In this document: piece after piece, positions 31,646 through 42,148 of the stretch
How the letters are laid out: each line of letters starts with the position of its first letter
Position numbering within the stretch: position 1 is the stretch's first letter
NCBI GenBank assembly: GCA_964530235.1
Contig: CAZGYB010000002.1
Location: forward strand, 124,001 to 188,000
DNA length: 64,000 nt
Reading direction: 5' to 3'
From: UM-FILTER-33-9 sp964530235
GTDB lineage: Bacteria > Patescibacteriota > Microgenomatia > UBA1406 > GWC2-37-13
The notes under the pieces: model-generated
Seen by the model: only the letters and a program-made list of their open reading frames with translations
Databases searched by the model: none
What the model was told of the DNA's origin: nothing
Translations under genes and position numbers: made by a program

Positions 31646-33163
31646 ATGTTTGATATCTACAGAGTTGGCGCCTTTATAAAACAAAAAATAAGAAAAAAGG
31701 ACATTTTTTTTATAGGAATCATTACCCTTCTTTACTTCTTAACTCGACTGATAAATCTGGAAGAACTTCCTATTTTTAATGATGAGGGCATATATATCCA
31801 TTGGGCAAAAGTCGCTTGGCATGATGCATCCTGGCGCTTTATTTCACTTACTGATGGAAAACAACCGCTTCAAACCTGGGGCACCATTCCTTTTTTAAAG
31901 TTGTTTCCCAATAACGCATTGATTGCGGGAAGACTTTTTTCGGTTGCTACCGGATTTTTTGCGCTCAGTGGAATGTTCGCGCTTCTTCACTATCTATTTA
32001 ATAGACGAACGGCATACATTGGCAGCCTTTTATATGTGTTCATTCCATATTTTGTGTTTTATGACCGTATGGCAATGGTTGATTCTGGCGTAAATGGTTT
32101 TTTTATCTGGATACTATTTTTCTCGATTCTTCTTGTTAAAACAATGAGATTTGATGTTGCACTCATTTTTGGGATGATTGCTGGAATGGGTCTTCTGGCA
32201 AAATCTTCGGTACGTGTATTTGTTGGACTATCTCTCTTGGCTCCTATCCTCATAAAGGGTATTCCGTTTCAAGTAAAGGAACTAAAAAAACTTTTCTCGT
32301 TTATCACCCTTTTTGGTATTTCCGCAGTCCTTGCAATAACAATTTATAACGTTCAACGACTCTCACCCTTTCTCCATTTTGTCGAAGAAAAAAATAAAAC
32401 ATTCGTCATGACTTTTACGGATTGGATTCAAAATCCTTTCGCTGTTTTTTTCAATAATCTGAAAACGGTACCGTATTATGTTTTTTTTGAACTTGGATGG
32501 ATAATCGTTCCTTTTGCTCTTTTTGGTCTTCTTATGCTATGGAAAAAAGACAAAAGACTTGCTCTGTATCTCTCGCTCTGGATCGTTATTCCTTACATCG
32601 GAATATCATTCATGACGCGTGTTTTGTTCCCACGCTATATTATATTTTTTGGGTCTCTTATCACTATTCTTACCGCCTATTTCTTCGGACAGCTGAAAAA
32701 CCAAAGAACAACAGTTACGGGTATGGGTGTAGTTATCTTCTTTGCACTAATTTTTAATTATTTCATTTGGTTTGACTATAAAGGAATCATTTTCCCACCG
32801 ACAGATCGGGGACAATATATTGAAGGAATAACAGTAGGGTATGGAGCAAAAGAGATTATTGAATATGCTCGAAATAAGGCTACAAAAAAACCTGTGGTAA
32901 TTCTTGCTGAGGGTAATTTTGGAATGTCTGGTGATATTCTCGATACGTTTCTTCGCCGGAACGATACAATTTCTATTGTGGGATATTGGCCTTTGGACGA
33001 AAAAAAATTAGAAAATCATCAAAAAGAACTTGTTGATAAATATGTATTTGTCGTTCTCTCTCACCAAATGGCTATACCAAAACACTGGCCGGTTAAATTG
33101 ATTCAATCATATTACAAACCAAATAATACCTCGGCTATTTTCTTATTAGAATTAATGAGGTAA
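31646..33163 (+). CDS. GT39-like GT-C glycosyltransferase, DE-type
   Basis: This 505-residue protein has PIFNDEGIYIHWAKVAW and then DGKQPLQTWG in its first outer region, the DE and K-QPL motifs of GT39 enzymes. About eleven helices and an outer C-terminal domain of about 100 residues follow. AKSSVRVFVGLSLL and FPRYIIFFGSL mark the later family blocks. It lies behind an extended -10 with no Shine-Dalgarno. Confidence 0.78.
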   Translation: MFDIYRVGAFIKQKIRKKDIFFIGIITLLYFLTRLINLEELPIFNDEGIYIHWAKVAWHDASWRFISLTDGKQPLQTWGTIPFLKLFPNNALIAGRLFSVATGFFALSGMFALLHYLFNRRTAYIGSLLYVFIPYFVFYDRMAMVDSGVNGFFIWILFFSILLVKTMRFDVALIFGMIAGMGLLAKSSVRVFVGLSLLAPILIKGIPFQVKELKKLFSFITLFGISAVLAITIYNVQRLSPFLHFVEEKNKTFVMTFTDWIQNPFAVFFNNLKTVPYYVFFELGWIIVPFALFGLLMLWKKDKRLALYLSLWIVIPYIGISFMTRVLFPRYIIFFGSLITILTAYFFGQLKNQRTTVTGMGVVIFFALIFNYFIWFDYKGIIFPPTDRGQYIEGITVGYGAKEIIEYARNKATKKPVVILAEGNFGMSGDILDTFLRRNDTISIVGYWPLDEKKLENHQKELVDKYVFVVLSHQMAIPKHWPVKLIQSYYKPNNTSAIFLLELMR

Positions 33164-33192
33164 TTGTAATTAGTATAAGCGTAACTAGTTTC

Positions 33193-34911
33193 ATGAAAAA
33201 AATAATTTTTGTAGCTACTCTTACCTCAATAGTTATTTCCCTCGGCACAATGCTCAATCCGTTGAATAATCGAATGTTTTCGTTTCACGATGCCACTCAA
33301 GCTGCACGAATCCAGCAAATGGCTATCAATATAAAACAGGGTTTCATTCCTCCCCGTCTTGCTCCAGATTTGTCCTTTGGTCTTGGATTTCCTGTTTTTA
33401 ACTTCTATGCGCCAACTGCATACTGGATTACCACTTTTCTCCATTTAACAGGTATTCCAATCGTTATGGTATTAAAACTGTCTTTCCTTCTCAGTCTTAT
33501 TTTCTCATGTGTTGCCACCTTTCTTCTTCTTTCTGGTTTCTTTGGATTTTTTTCAAGTTTACTCGGTGCAGTCGTTTATGCTTCTTCACTCTGGTTTGCT
33601 ATTGAAATATTCGTTAGAGGAAATCTTGCTGAAACCTGGTTTCTTGCACTTTTTCCGTTATCGCTATTTTTTTTGTATAAAAACTCACAAAAAAACTCTT
33701 CCCGACTAACTTTTCTTTTCGCCTGTTTCATTGTATCATCTGCAATATCTGTTCATAACATTCTTTCTTTAATCGCACTTATTATTTTCGTTTTTTTCGC
33801 TTTACTTTTGAGCAAAAAGAGAAATAACCTTTTTGCTATACTTATCGCTCTCGGCCTTGCTTCATATTTTTTATTTCCTGCGGTTTTTGAAGCAAACCTA
33901 ACTTTTGCTTCTCAAATTGCAAAAAAAACAGATTACCAAGCGCATTTTCTCTGTTTATATCAAATATGGAGTTCCCCGAAGTGGGAATTTGGTGGTTCTG
34001 GTCCCGGGTGTATAAAAGACGGTATGCCGTTTACACTGGGAAAGATCCATCTAATACTTGCAGGAGTTGGAATTATTCTTTTTTTAAAATCTCTTTTACA
34101 AAGAGATAACAGTAAATTAAAAAAAATATCTTTGTTCATTTTCCTCGTAGGCGCTATATCTGTTTTTTTAACAGTATATCAATCCCAATTTGTTTGGAAA
34201 TTATTCGAACCAATTTTGTCCCTTTTCCAGTTTCCATGGAGAATGTTGGTTTTTGTAATGACAACGATAGCGTATTTTAGCGCTTATTTTTCCGAACAAG
34301 TTAAAAAAAAATCACATATTCTTTCCTCTTTATTCGTTATAACCATGATCCTTTTACTTTTAACAACTTCAAAAAAGTTTTTTTCAAAACCGTGGACAAT
34401 GTCATATAACGAATATACAAAAGCGTTTCTTGAAGAAAGATATGTAAAACGAACCGTCGCATACAATATGGCTGAATATTTACCAAAAACCGCAGACTAT
34501 GAATACTGGCGCTCGTTTGACTCTCAAATACACCCAAATATGGATATGAAAATTGACGTGGATCATAACACTCCTCTTCAGGCCAATATAAATATTCCCT
34601 ACAAGGTACTAACAAACAATCATTTTTTAAAAGAAATAGCCGTAGATGGACCTGGAACAGTAACAATTAATCTTCATTATTTTCCCTTTTGGAAAATATC
34701 GGTCGACGGCGCAGAACTTCATCCTGAAATATTTGACAAACTTGGACGCCCAATAATCAAATTAACAAGGCCTTCACATATTAAAATTCAATATGCTCAA
34801 ACACCTATTGAACACTTTGGAAATCTTGTAACCGTAATTACTGGAATATTCCTGACTCTACTTCTGTTATATAAACCACTATGGAACAAATACAAAAGAC
34901 ATCTGAAATAA
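33193..34911 (+). CDS. Large membrane protein of the 6-pyruvoyl-tetrahydropterin-synthase-related family
   Basis: This 572-residue protein has FSFHDATQAARIQQM in the first outer loop and FGLGFPVFNFYAP after it, the pattern of the PTPS-related / YfhO-like membrane family, which belongs with GT-C proteins despite its name. About twelve helices are followed by an outer beta-rich domain (about 460-545: VDGPGTVTINLHYFPFWKI and GAELHP) and a last helix. It probably handles a lipid-linked sugar. The end overlaps the flippase start by 31 bp. Confidence 0.72.
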   Translation: MKKIIFVATLTSIVISLGTMLNPLNNRMFSFHDATQAARIQQMAINIKQGFIPPRLAPDLSFGLGFPVFNFYAPTAYWITTFLHLTGIPIVMVLKLSFLLSLIFSCVATFLLLSGFFGFFSSLLGAVVYASSLWFAIEIFVRGNLAETWFLALFPLSLFFLYKNSQKNSSRLTFLFACFIVSSAISVHNILSLIALIIFVFFALLLSKKRNNLFAILIALGLASYFLFPAVFEANLTFASQIAKKTDYQAHFLCLYQIWSSPKWEFGGSGPGCIKDGMPFTLGKIHLILAGVGIILFLKSLLQRDNSKLKKISLFIFLVGAISVFLTVYQSQFVWKLFEPILSLFQFPWRMLVFVMTTIAYFSAYFSEQVKKKSHILSSLFVITMILLLLTTSKKFFSKPWTMSYNEYTKAFLEERYVKRTVAYNMAEYLPKTADYEYWRSFDSQIHPNMDMKIDVDHNTPLQANINIPYKVLTNNHFLKEIAVDGPGTVTINLHYFPFWKISVDGAELHPEIFDKLGRPIIKLTRPSHIKIQYAQTPIEHFGNLVTVITGIFLTLLLLYKPLWNKYKRHLK

Positions 34912-36326
34912 AACGAAAAACACTTATAAGCACGTTCAGTCTTTTTTTTCAAAGTGGATATTCCGCGTTTCTTGGATTGATTGCAAATCTTGTAGTAACA
35001 GTCTTACTTTCCCCACAAATTTTTGGAATTTATATTACAACTCTTTCAATTATGTCAGTATTAAACTACTTTTCTGATATCGGTCTCGCAGCTTCACTTG
35101 TGCAAAAAAAAGAACTAGAAGAAAGTGACGTTAAAACAACGTTCACAATACAAGAACTTATGATTCTTCTTAGTATAAGTTTAGGATTTATTTTTACTGG
35201 ATTTGTAAAAAATTTTTATAAGCTTCCCTCCCCAGCAGTTACTCTGTATCATATTCTTTTGGTTTCTTTTTTTATCTCATCTCTTAAAACTATTCCTTCA
35301 ATTTTTCTTGAGCGCAAAATACAATTTCAAAGAATTGTTTTTGTACAGATAACTGAAAACACCGTTTTTTATTTGACTGTTATCATATTGGCACTGCTTA
35401 AATTTGGACTTTTTAGTTTTACAGTCGCGGTTTTTTTGCGCGCTATCGTCGGACTTGTCCTCATATATATCCTTTCGCCTTGGAAACCCAAAATTGGAAT
35501 TTCAAAAAAAAGTCTAAAAAATCTTTTGTCCTTTGGTCTTCCATTCCAAGCATCTTCCTTTCTTGCTCTTTTTAAAGACGATTTGATTATTTTATTCTTG
35601 GGAAAAATACTCGGTTTTGAAGCGTTAGGATATATCGGTTGGGCAAAAAAATGGGCCGAGGCACCAATCCGGATTATTATGGATAATATATCTCGAGTTC
35701 TTTTTCCTGTGATTTCTCGTCTGCAAAACGATACACAAAAGATCAGTGCTGTTATCGAAAAAATTCTCTACTATCAAACGCTGATCCTTGCACCGACAAT
35801 ATTTTCAATGGCAATACTTATGGAAAAAATAGTATATATTATCCCAAGATATGCAAAATGGGCACCAGCGCTGCCTCTTTTTTATATCTTCTGTCTTGCG
35901 TCTTTCTTCTCTTCATATTCGTCCCCCTTCATGAATCTATTCAATGCGTTAGGTAAAGTAAAAATATCATTTGCGTTTATGCTGGGATGGACGATTCTAG
36001 TTTGGGTCTTTACTCCTATTTTCACCGCGCTTTTCGGATATTTCGGATTTCCTGTTGTACAACTTCTTATCGCCACTTCTTCCCTCTTTGTATCTTGGTA
36101 CGCGAAAAAATACATCGTCTTCCGATTTTTTCCGGTAGTCTACAAATCAATTATAAGTGCGTTTTGCATGGGCCTCATCATGATTTCCGTAATGCTACTA
36201 TTTAAAAATCCTTATATTGCCTTTGGGGTTTCTATTCTGTTTGGAGCAGGAGTCTACTACCTTGTTTTGCAACTGGTTTTCAGGATTAACATCTTAGCGG
36301 ATTTACAAAGATTCATAGTACAATAA
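34881..36326 (+). CDS. Wzx-like polysaccharide flippase (MOP superfamily)
   Basis: This 481-residue protein has 12-14 helices and no large outer domain. The N-terminal half has the MOP pattern LISTFSLFFQSGYSAFLGL and ILLVSFFISSLKTIPSIFLE; the middle has GWAKKWAEAPIRIIMD. This fits the polysaccharide-export (Polysacc_synt) branch that flips undecaprenyl-diphosphate-linked glycans across the membrane. It is the only flippase seen and should serve the glycan made by the GT2/GT4 enzymes around it. It overlaps the preceding gene, giving coupled translation. Confidence 0.85.
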   Translation: MEQIQKTSEIKRKTLISTFSLFFQSGYSAFLGLIANLVVTVLLSPQIFGIYITTLSIMSVLNYFSDIGLAASLVQKKELEESDVKTTFTIQELMILLSISLGFIFTGFVKNFYKLPSPAVTLYHILLVSFFISSLKTIPSIFLERKIQFQRIVFVQITENTVFYLTVIILALLKFGLFSFTVAVFLRAIVGLVLIYILSPWKPKIGISKKSLKNLLSFGLPFQASSFLALFKDDLIILFLGKILGFEALGYIGWAKKWAEAPIRIIMDNISRVLFPVISRLQNDTQKISAVIEKILYYQTLILAPTIFSMAILMEKIVYIIPRYAKWAPALPLFYIFCLASFFSSYSSPFMNLFNALGKVKISFAFMLGWTILVWVFTPIFTALFGYFGFPVVQLLIATSSLFVSWYAKKYIVFRFFPVVYKSIISAFCMGLIMISVMLLFKNPYIAFGVSILFGAGVYYLVLQLVFRINILADLQRFIVQ

Positions 36327-36329
36327 CAT

Positions 36330-37226
36330 ATGGCTTATCCTATTACTGCAATCATGATTGCAAAAGACAACCCTCCGTACCTTTTTGATTCTTTAGATTC
36401 ATTCCGCGATTTTGTTAGCGAAATTATCATTGCTGATATCGGTATTAACGAAGAAGTCAAAAAGAAACTTATACCATACGGTGTAAAACTTATCACAATT
36501 CAAGATGAAATTCCTTTCGTAGAACTTGTTCGCGAAAAGCTCAAAAGCTTAGCTACTCACCCATATATATTGTTTATTGACCCTGACGAAATCTTACCTC
36601 AACCCCTGAAAAAAGAATGGGGTAAAATTTTAAAAAAATATGACTACATCACTTCCGCACGGAAAAATATTATCATGGGTCAGTGGATTCAAAATAGTAG
36701 ATGGTGGCCTGACTATCAAACAAGACTCTTTAAAAAAAACAAGGTTATCTGGCCTAAAACAATACATAAACAACCTATCACAACTGGAAATGGATATAGA
36801 ATGAAGGCGGAAGAGAATCTGGCAATTCTCCATTATAACTATGGAACCATTGATGATTATTTTTCTAAAATGACTCGCTACGCAAAAGCTGAAGCTTACA
36901 GTCAAGAATTTACAGAAATCAAACCAACATTTTTATCTGTTTCAAAAAATGCTGTTTCAGAATTTATTAGTCGTTATTTTGCGGGAAATGGTTACAAAGA
37001 CGGAATTCGCGGATTTATACTCGCCTTTTTTCAGATGATTTATCCTTTTCTTGTATATTTTTATTATTTGGAATCTAGGAAATTCAATGAACCGCTATCA
37101 AATGAAAAGTTAACAGAATCAAGTACTTTATTTTTTTCGCGTATCTTCAAGGAGTCGCTCTTCTGGAGGAAAAAAGAAGGAAAAATAACAATCACTGAGC
37201 GTATAATCGAAAAAATAATTAAATAA
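36330..37226 (+). CDS. GT2 glycosyltransferase, WaaE/KdtX-like
   Basis: This 298-residue GT-A enzyme begins ITAIMIAKDNPPYL. It has FIDPDEILP at the DXD position, then SRWWPDYQTRLFKK and a TIHKQPI motif; the WWPD-Q-RL block plus IH is the hallmark of the WaaE/KdtX group of beta-glycosyltransferases. The usual DSGSTD reads DIGINEE, so that nucleotide contact is altered. The basic C-terminal part has a hydrophobic segment (ILAFFQMIYPFLVYFYYL). A paralog lies at 50695. It starts 3 bp after the flippase. Confidence 0.82.
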   Translation: MAYPITAIMIAKDNPPYLFDSLDSFRDFVSEIIIADIGINEEVKKKLIPYGVKLITIQDEIPFVELVREKLKSLATHPYILFIDPDEILPQPLKKEWGKILKKYDYITSARKNIIMGQWIQNSRWWPDYQTRLFKKNKVIWPKTIHKQPITTGNGYRMKAEENLAILHYNYGTIDDYFSKMTRYAKAEAYSQEFTEIKPTFLSVSKNAVSEFISRYFAGNGYKDGIRGFILAFFQMIYPFLVYFYYLESRKFNEPLSNEKLTESSTLFFSRIFKESLFWRKKEGKITITERIIEKIIK

Positions 37227-37230
37227 TTCG

Positions 37231-38859
37231 ATGTTTAAAATAGTAAAACAGTTCTTTTTAAGATACCCAGTTGTTTTATTATTCCTCATTTCTTTAACTA
37301 CCCGAATATTTTGGCTTTTCTTCAGTATGCCTTCTGTGACAAACGATGAAGCAGACATATATACATCTTCCTATCTGTTTGGACGTACGCTTCATGACTA
37401 TTACGGAAATTTTGGGTTTTTAACTACCGGTATTCTTACTGCGAAACCTTCTGTCCCAATCTATATAGGCGCAATTCCTTGGTTTTTTACTGTAGTAAAA
37501 AGCGTTTTTTTTGCCCGACTTCCGTTTGTCATCCTTAATAGTATTACACCGGTACTCCTGTATTTACTAATTAAATCTCTTACAAAAATTTCTCGACTTC
37601 CTTATTTATCTTTTCTCGTTTTTAATTTTTCACCTTGGTTTAGCTATCCTTCAGCAACAGGCTATGAAGCAATAGTTTCGCTGTTTTTTATCCTGCTTTT
37701 TTTGGTTATCACACTTTCAAATTTAGACGAAAAAGTAAAAATAATTGTTTCTGTTATAACTGCTTTTCTCGCATTTAATAGTTATATGGGTATGAAGCCG
37801 GTATTTCCATTCATATTGCTAACCGGTTCATTTTTCTTCTTTTCAGTTCATAAAGTAAACCTTTTCAGAAAAAAAATTGTAAAAGCTTTTATCGTTTCAT
37901 TAGTTCTCTACGCTGTATTTATTGGGATAAATTACTTGGCTCCAAACGCAGATTTAGTAAAACGTGAATATAAAATCATGCTTAACTACTTTGACAAACC
38001 AAAAATTGAAGGAATGGTATGGTTTGAACGATGGACCAGCACTGGTCCAGACAAGCTCGTTACCTTATTTTCAAACAAATATTCAATTCGTTTGAAAGAT
38101 TACTTGTCTAAATACCTACTATCATTTAACCCTCAGCTCTTTTTTATGAAAGGCGACCCTTCTGCGCTATATGGAACAGCGGATTTATCCGGACTGTTTT
38201 TTTTAACAGATTTTGTTTTTTTCATTGTCGGGCTAATTAACTTAGGTACAATCAAAGAACGAGGAATTTGGTTTCTCATGCTTTTCTTTTTGTTTGGAGG
38301 CTTGCCCATAACGCTTTCCAATACCGCTCCCACTTTTATTTTTAGAGGCGTAATTCTTCTCATTCCATACACTCTCACTATCGCTTATGGAATAATAATT
38401 TTGTTTGAAAAACGCAGGGCTGGTTTTTTGTTTTTTATTATAGTAACCCTCAGTAATACATTGCTTTACACCGCTATTTATTATGTACGCATTAAAAACT
38501 TAAATGGTGAACAATGGAAGTACTCAATTAAACAGATAAGCGAAAAAGTTGCCAGCATAAAAAAAGACTACACAAAAATAACTATACATAATATTGAACC
38601 GCAGGAAACGTTTTTTCAGTATGCTTTCTATGCCATAAATGACCCAATAATTATTACCAATAGAATGCAAACACATAGTTATTCATACGATAATGTTGTT
38701 ATCACAAATGACTGTCCAAAAACTATACCTAAAAAAAATGAGTTAATTGTATGGAACAAAGAAAACTGTGGTATTCCTCTTAATTCAACACGTGTTATAA
38801 AGATAATAGAACCAACAGATCGAAGCGGAAAAGATTATTACTTCTTCACGGGGAAATAA
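37231..38859 (+). CDS. GT39-like GT-C glycosyltransferase, GD-loop subfamily
   Basis: This 542-residue protein ends the 14.6-kb plus-strand operon. The first outer loop reads TNDEADIYTSSYLFGRT with YYGN following, then AKPSVPIYIGA. A second block near residue 300, LFFMKGDPSALYGTADLSGLFFL, aligns with similar GD...LY...G.FFL blocks in the genes at 38860, 49036 and 53399, which defines a subfamily in this locus. The outer C-terminal domain is about 120 residues. The stop and the stop of the minus-strand neighbour lie side by side with no base between. Confidence 0.75.
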   Translation: MFKIVKQFFLRYPVVLLFLISLTTRIFWLFFSMPSVTNDEADIYTSSYLFGRTLHDYYGNFGFLTTGILTAKPSVPIYIGAIPWFFTVVKSVFFARLPFVILNSITPVLLYLLIKSLTKISRLPYLSFLVFNFSPWFSYPSATGYEAIVSLFFILLFLVITLSNLDEKVKIIVSVITAFLAFNSYMGMKPVFPFILLTGSFFFFSVHKVNLFRKKIVKAFIVSLVLYAVFIGINYLAPNADLVKREYKIMLNYFDKPKIEGMVWFERWTSTGPDKLVTLFSNKYSIRLKDYLSKYLLSFNPQLFFMKGDPSALYGTADLSGLFFLTDFVFFIVGLINLGTIKERGIWFLMLFFLFGGLPITLSNTAPTFIFRGVILLIPYTLTIAYGIIILFEKRRAGFLFFIIVTLSNTLLYTAIYYVRIKNLNGEQWKYSIKQISEKVASIKKDYTKITIHNIEPQETFFQYAFYAINDPIIITNRMQTHSYSYDNVVITNDCPKTIPKKNELIVWNKENCGIPLNSTRVIKIIEPTDRSGKDYYFFTGK

Positions 38860-40473
38860 TCAGTTAAAAATAAAGTAGGCATTTTTAAACGAAAAATTTG
38901 TGTAGGGAATTAAATCGCTGTATTTTTTCTCTCCAAGATATTGAAGGTATTTTTTTTCAGTCAAACATGTATCCATAATCATTTCATTATGATGGGTAAA
39001 TTTTGGATTAACTGGACATTTATAAATCTCAAATCCGTCAATGCTGTACGGCATTCCCGCTCGCGCAACTTCCTGGGCCTTTTTCATATCGATGTTTTGA
39101 CTAAAAAACAAGTAACTGAATAAAACATCCCGCGGAACATGCGTGTATATTTTGTACGGTCGCTTATGCGTTATCATATACTGAGCAACTTTCCGTTCGC
39201 TCTCAAAATACATTTCTGACATAGTTATAGTTCGTCTTGCATAATAGTTATAAACAAAATAGGAAAACTCGATTAAAAAAAACATAATAAAACCAAAAAT
39301 AACAATATCTCTGATAATGGGCTTCGCTTTTATATACCAATCCAGAAAAAAGAGCATCCCGCATGATATAATAAATGCATGTCCCACTGAAGAAAGTATA
39401 GAACGGATAGAGTAACTTACGTAGCTAATATTAACTACAGAGGGAACTAGACCAATAATAATTATAGATGCGATATACCAATATTCTTTTTTTGCTTTTC
39501 GCGCAAGATACAGTAACCCAAATAGATAAAATGGCATACTCATTAAAAAAAATTGTCCGGTAAATGTTGTAGCATAAAGCGAAGATTCATCACCTTTCAA
39601 AAAAAGATAACCAAGATCTATACCCCGAATAACAACATCTCTCATATACTGAAACATAGCTGTCAATTTATTATCAAAAACTGTAGCGACTAATTTTGGA
39701 GCAATTGAGGTATTTCTTCGATATATTATTTCGTTAGACCATTTCTCAAAACTTGAAAACGCTACATCGGTTATTCTACTTTGCATTAATCTACCATCAA
39801 TAAAAACACTTATAGCAATAAGAGCACCGAAAAAAAATATGTGTAACGCCGTATTTTTCACAAACTTTTTCAGTTTTCCGCCACTCAAATACTCAAAAAA
39901 AGATAAATAAACAAGAAGAACTGGAATAAGCGGACGGAACCCATGATAAGAAAAAAATGAAAGAAAGAAAGAAAAGTAGCTTATAAAGCGTTTTTTTTTC
40001 AAATATGCTAGTATTCCTCCCAAAAGGAATGGAAAAGCAACTCCAATTTCTAAGGTTAACCGCGATAAATGAAATACTCCCGGACTAAACGCGAAAACAA
40101 CCGCAGTCAAAAAAGATGCTTTTTTATTTCCAGTAATAAGGTTAACAATTTCATTGATGAGAAATGGTACAAAAAGCGAAAGAAATACAAAGAGAATTCG
40201 TGCGGTAAACACTGTTTTTATGGGCATAATAAGCCACCACATAGCAGCAACATATATAGGAACGAACGGTACGTACGGATCTATCCCAAGAAATTCAAGA
40301 GAGAAAAATTTTCCATACAAATCTGCACCTGTTTTCGCTAGAGAATACCCTGAAAGCATAATATCCCGCTCGCCCCGAAGTAGTGATAGCTGATCTAAAA
40401 AAGGCAATTGTATAAAAAATAAAATAACAACTGCACAAACAAGCTTTTTATTTTTTTTCAAATACGTCATCAT
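38860..40473 (-). CDS. GT39-like GT-C glycosyltransferase, GD-loop subfamily
   Basis: From the ATG at 40473 it has 537 residues; a longer reading to 40542 overlaps the upstream gene and is less likely. The first outer loop reads RGERDIMLSGYSLAKTGADL with YGKFF after it; here ER-D replaces the DE-A of relatives. The middle block LFLKGDESSLYATTFTGQFFL is conserved. AFSPGVFHLSRLTLEIGVAF also matches the 49036 protein closely, so the two are paralogs on opposite strands. It begins one base after the stop of the upstream gene. Confidence 0.75.
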   Translation of the reverse strand: MMTYLKKNKKLVCAVVILFFIQLPFLDQLSLLRGERDIMLSGYSLAKTGADLYGKFFSLEFLGIDPYVPFVPIYVAAMWWLIMPIKTVFTARILFVFLSLFVPFLINEIVNLITGNKKASFLTAVVFAFSPGVFHLSRLTLEIGVAFPFLLGGILAYLKKKRFISYFSFFLSFFSYHGFRPLIPVLLVYLSFFEYLSGGKLKKFVKNTALHIFFFGALIAISVFIDGRLMQSRITDVAFSSFEKWSNEIIYRRNTSIAPKLVATVFDNKLTAMFQYMRDVVIRGIDLGYLFLKGDESSLYATTFTGQFFLMSMPFYLFGLLYLARKAKKEYWYIASIIIIGLVPSVVNISYVSYSIRSILSSVGHAFIISCGMLFFLDWYIKAKPIIRDIVIFGFIMFFLIEFSYFVYNYYARRTITMSEMYFESERKVAQYMITHKRPYKIYTHVPRDVLFSYLFFSQNIDMKKAQEVARAGMPYSIDGFEIYKCPVNPKFTHHNEMIMDTCLTEKKYLQYLGEKKYSDLIPYTNFSFKNAYFIFN

Positions 40474-40474
40474 A

Positions 40475-42148
40475 CTATTGTAATTTGATGTATCCTTTGT
40501 CCTGAAGGATTTGTAAAACTGCTTTTTTTTGATTATTTTCAATATATAGATCTGTTTTTAGATTGAACGATGAAGGACTATTCTGTATCTGCACTCCTTT
40601 AATATTTTCAATTGATGTATACCTTCCCTTCATCCAATCAACAAAAAATGCACCAAATTCCATAGCTGGCGTCATAAAAATAGATGCTTCGTGTTTATAA
40701 ATAATAATTTTCGGGGGATGAGTTTCAAACTGATGGATAAATTCATTTTTAAAATACTCGTCTTCCCGAAATTGCGGAAGGAGTGTCGGAAACTTTCCCG
40801 GCATCCTACCTTTTTTAACAAAAAATGCCTCATGTGGCTCATATGGTCCAATCCAAAAGTAGTCACCCTTTTCAATTAAATCGTCAATAAAGGACGCAGA
40901 GTATGCAATGTCGTATATACCCGGCATTTTTTGCGTATACCGTTCATAAAATTTATCATAGGTATTTTTGATTAAAAAAAACGATGCAAAAACCAGATAA
41001 AACACCAGCATGGCAACGATCGCTTTTTTAAACACATTGAGAAATTCTTCTTTAAAAGAAATATGTTTGTAACGCCACATTACCATGAAGGTTGAAATCA
41101 TACCAAGAGCAATAAACATACCTGATTGGTAATCACTCTCCCCAATTTTCATAAGATTACTCCGGGGGGCTGAAAAAGACAAAATAATAAAAAATAAGAA
41201 AAACAATATTTTGTTCTGAAAGAACAAAATAAGAAGTAACAAAAAACTTCCCAAGGCAATTGTTAAATCAACCGGAAAATATAAATTAAATTCTTTAATG
41301 CGTACAAGGAGCGGAAGATATGTTTGGTAAAAATTATAAATAAGAGTTAGTGCAAATTTTAACGGATTGAAGTGCGGTCCTTTTACATAATTAGGGATGT
41401 TTATGTACAAGTTTGCGTTATACACGAAGTTGGAAATATAAAACTCTCTCCAAGAATGAGTGACAAGCAAGAATAACCCGTATAAACAATACGGCAGTAG
41501 AGCCAATCCGGTAAACTTCAATAGTTTTCCTCGTTGGTTTTTGTTTCTGTAAAGAAGATATAACAACCAAAGATAAAACGGTCCAGCTATGTAGATAAAT
41601 GTGAGTGACGCAAATACGAACAGAAAGTTAATAAAAGAGAGTACATAAACGAATTTTGATAAGGTTTTCTCTTGAAATGACTCAATAACCAGAAGCCAAA
41701 ATAGAACAGAAAAAAACAAAAATGCTAAACTGTCAGCCAAAAAAAGATGTGTCCAATAATACACAGAGATAAACGGATACAAAATAAAGTATCCCATAAA
41801 GTAAGGAAATGCATCACTTTTTCTTTTCTTAATATATACGGCTACGCCCAATAAACATAAAAACGTAAAAACCGCCCACCAGAAACGAAATATCACATAC
41901 GACCCGAATGAAATCCATTGGAATACTGCAGCAAGATACCACGCCCCAGGCAGATGATGGTCAAAAAAGTCCCGGTACGGAACTTTACCCATATTGATAT
42001 ACTTTCCGCCTAATATATTCACAAACTCATCAGGATAGGAAACATAATTGGTATTCGTTAAAAAAATAAAGAATATTCCGGCAAAAATAAAAGGCAGCCA
42101 ATTTGGCTTTTTACGAAACTCGTTGATATAATGAATAATATGTCTCAT
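40475..42148 (-). CDS. GT39-like GT-C glycosyltransferase, DE and DHHLPG type
   Basis: This 557-residue protein has SYPDEFVNILGGKYINMG, then YRDFFDHHLPGAWYLAA in the first outer region. The DE and D-HHLPG (related to D-KPP) pair marks GT39-like enzymes. About eleven helices are followed by an outer C-terminal domain of about 130 residues. Its ATG lies inside the divergent GT2 gene: the two 5' ends overlap by 9 bp. Confidence 0.75.
   Translation of the reverse strand: MRHIIHYINEFRKKPNWLPFIFAGIFFIFLTNTNYVSYPDEFVNILGGKYINMGKVPYRDFFDHHLPGAWYLAAVFQWISFGSYVIFRFWWAVFTFLCLLGVAVYIKKRKSDAFPYFMGYFILYPFISVYYWTHLFLADSLAFLFFSVLFWLLVIESFQEKTLSKFVYVLSFINFLFVFASLTFIYIAGPFYLWLLYLLYRNKNQRGKLLKFTGLALLPYCLYGLFLLVTHSWREFYISNFVYNANLYINIPNYVKGPHFNPLKFALTLIYNFYQTYLPLLVRIKEFNLYFPVDLTIALGSFLLLLILFFQNKILFFLFFIILSFSAPRSNLMKIGESDYQSGMFIALGMISTFMVMWRYKHISFKEEFLNVFKKAIVAMLVFYLVFASFFLIKNTYDKFYERYTQKMPGIYDIAYSASFIDDLIEKGDYFWIGPYEPHEAFFVKKGRMPGKFPTLLPQFREDEYFKNEFIHQFETHPPKIIIYKHEASIFMTPAMEFGAFFVDWMKGRYTSIENIKGVQIQNSPSSFNLKTDLYIENNQKKAVLQILQDKGYIKLQ
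42127..42132 (+). promoter_or_regulatory. -10 box deciding the start of the GT2 gene
   Basis: TATAAT overlaps an upstream ATG (42131) and ends 7 nt before the next in-frame ATG (42140). The second ATG is therefore the likely start. Confidence 0.55.
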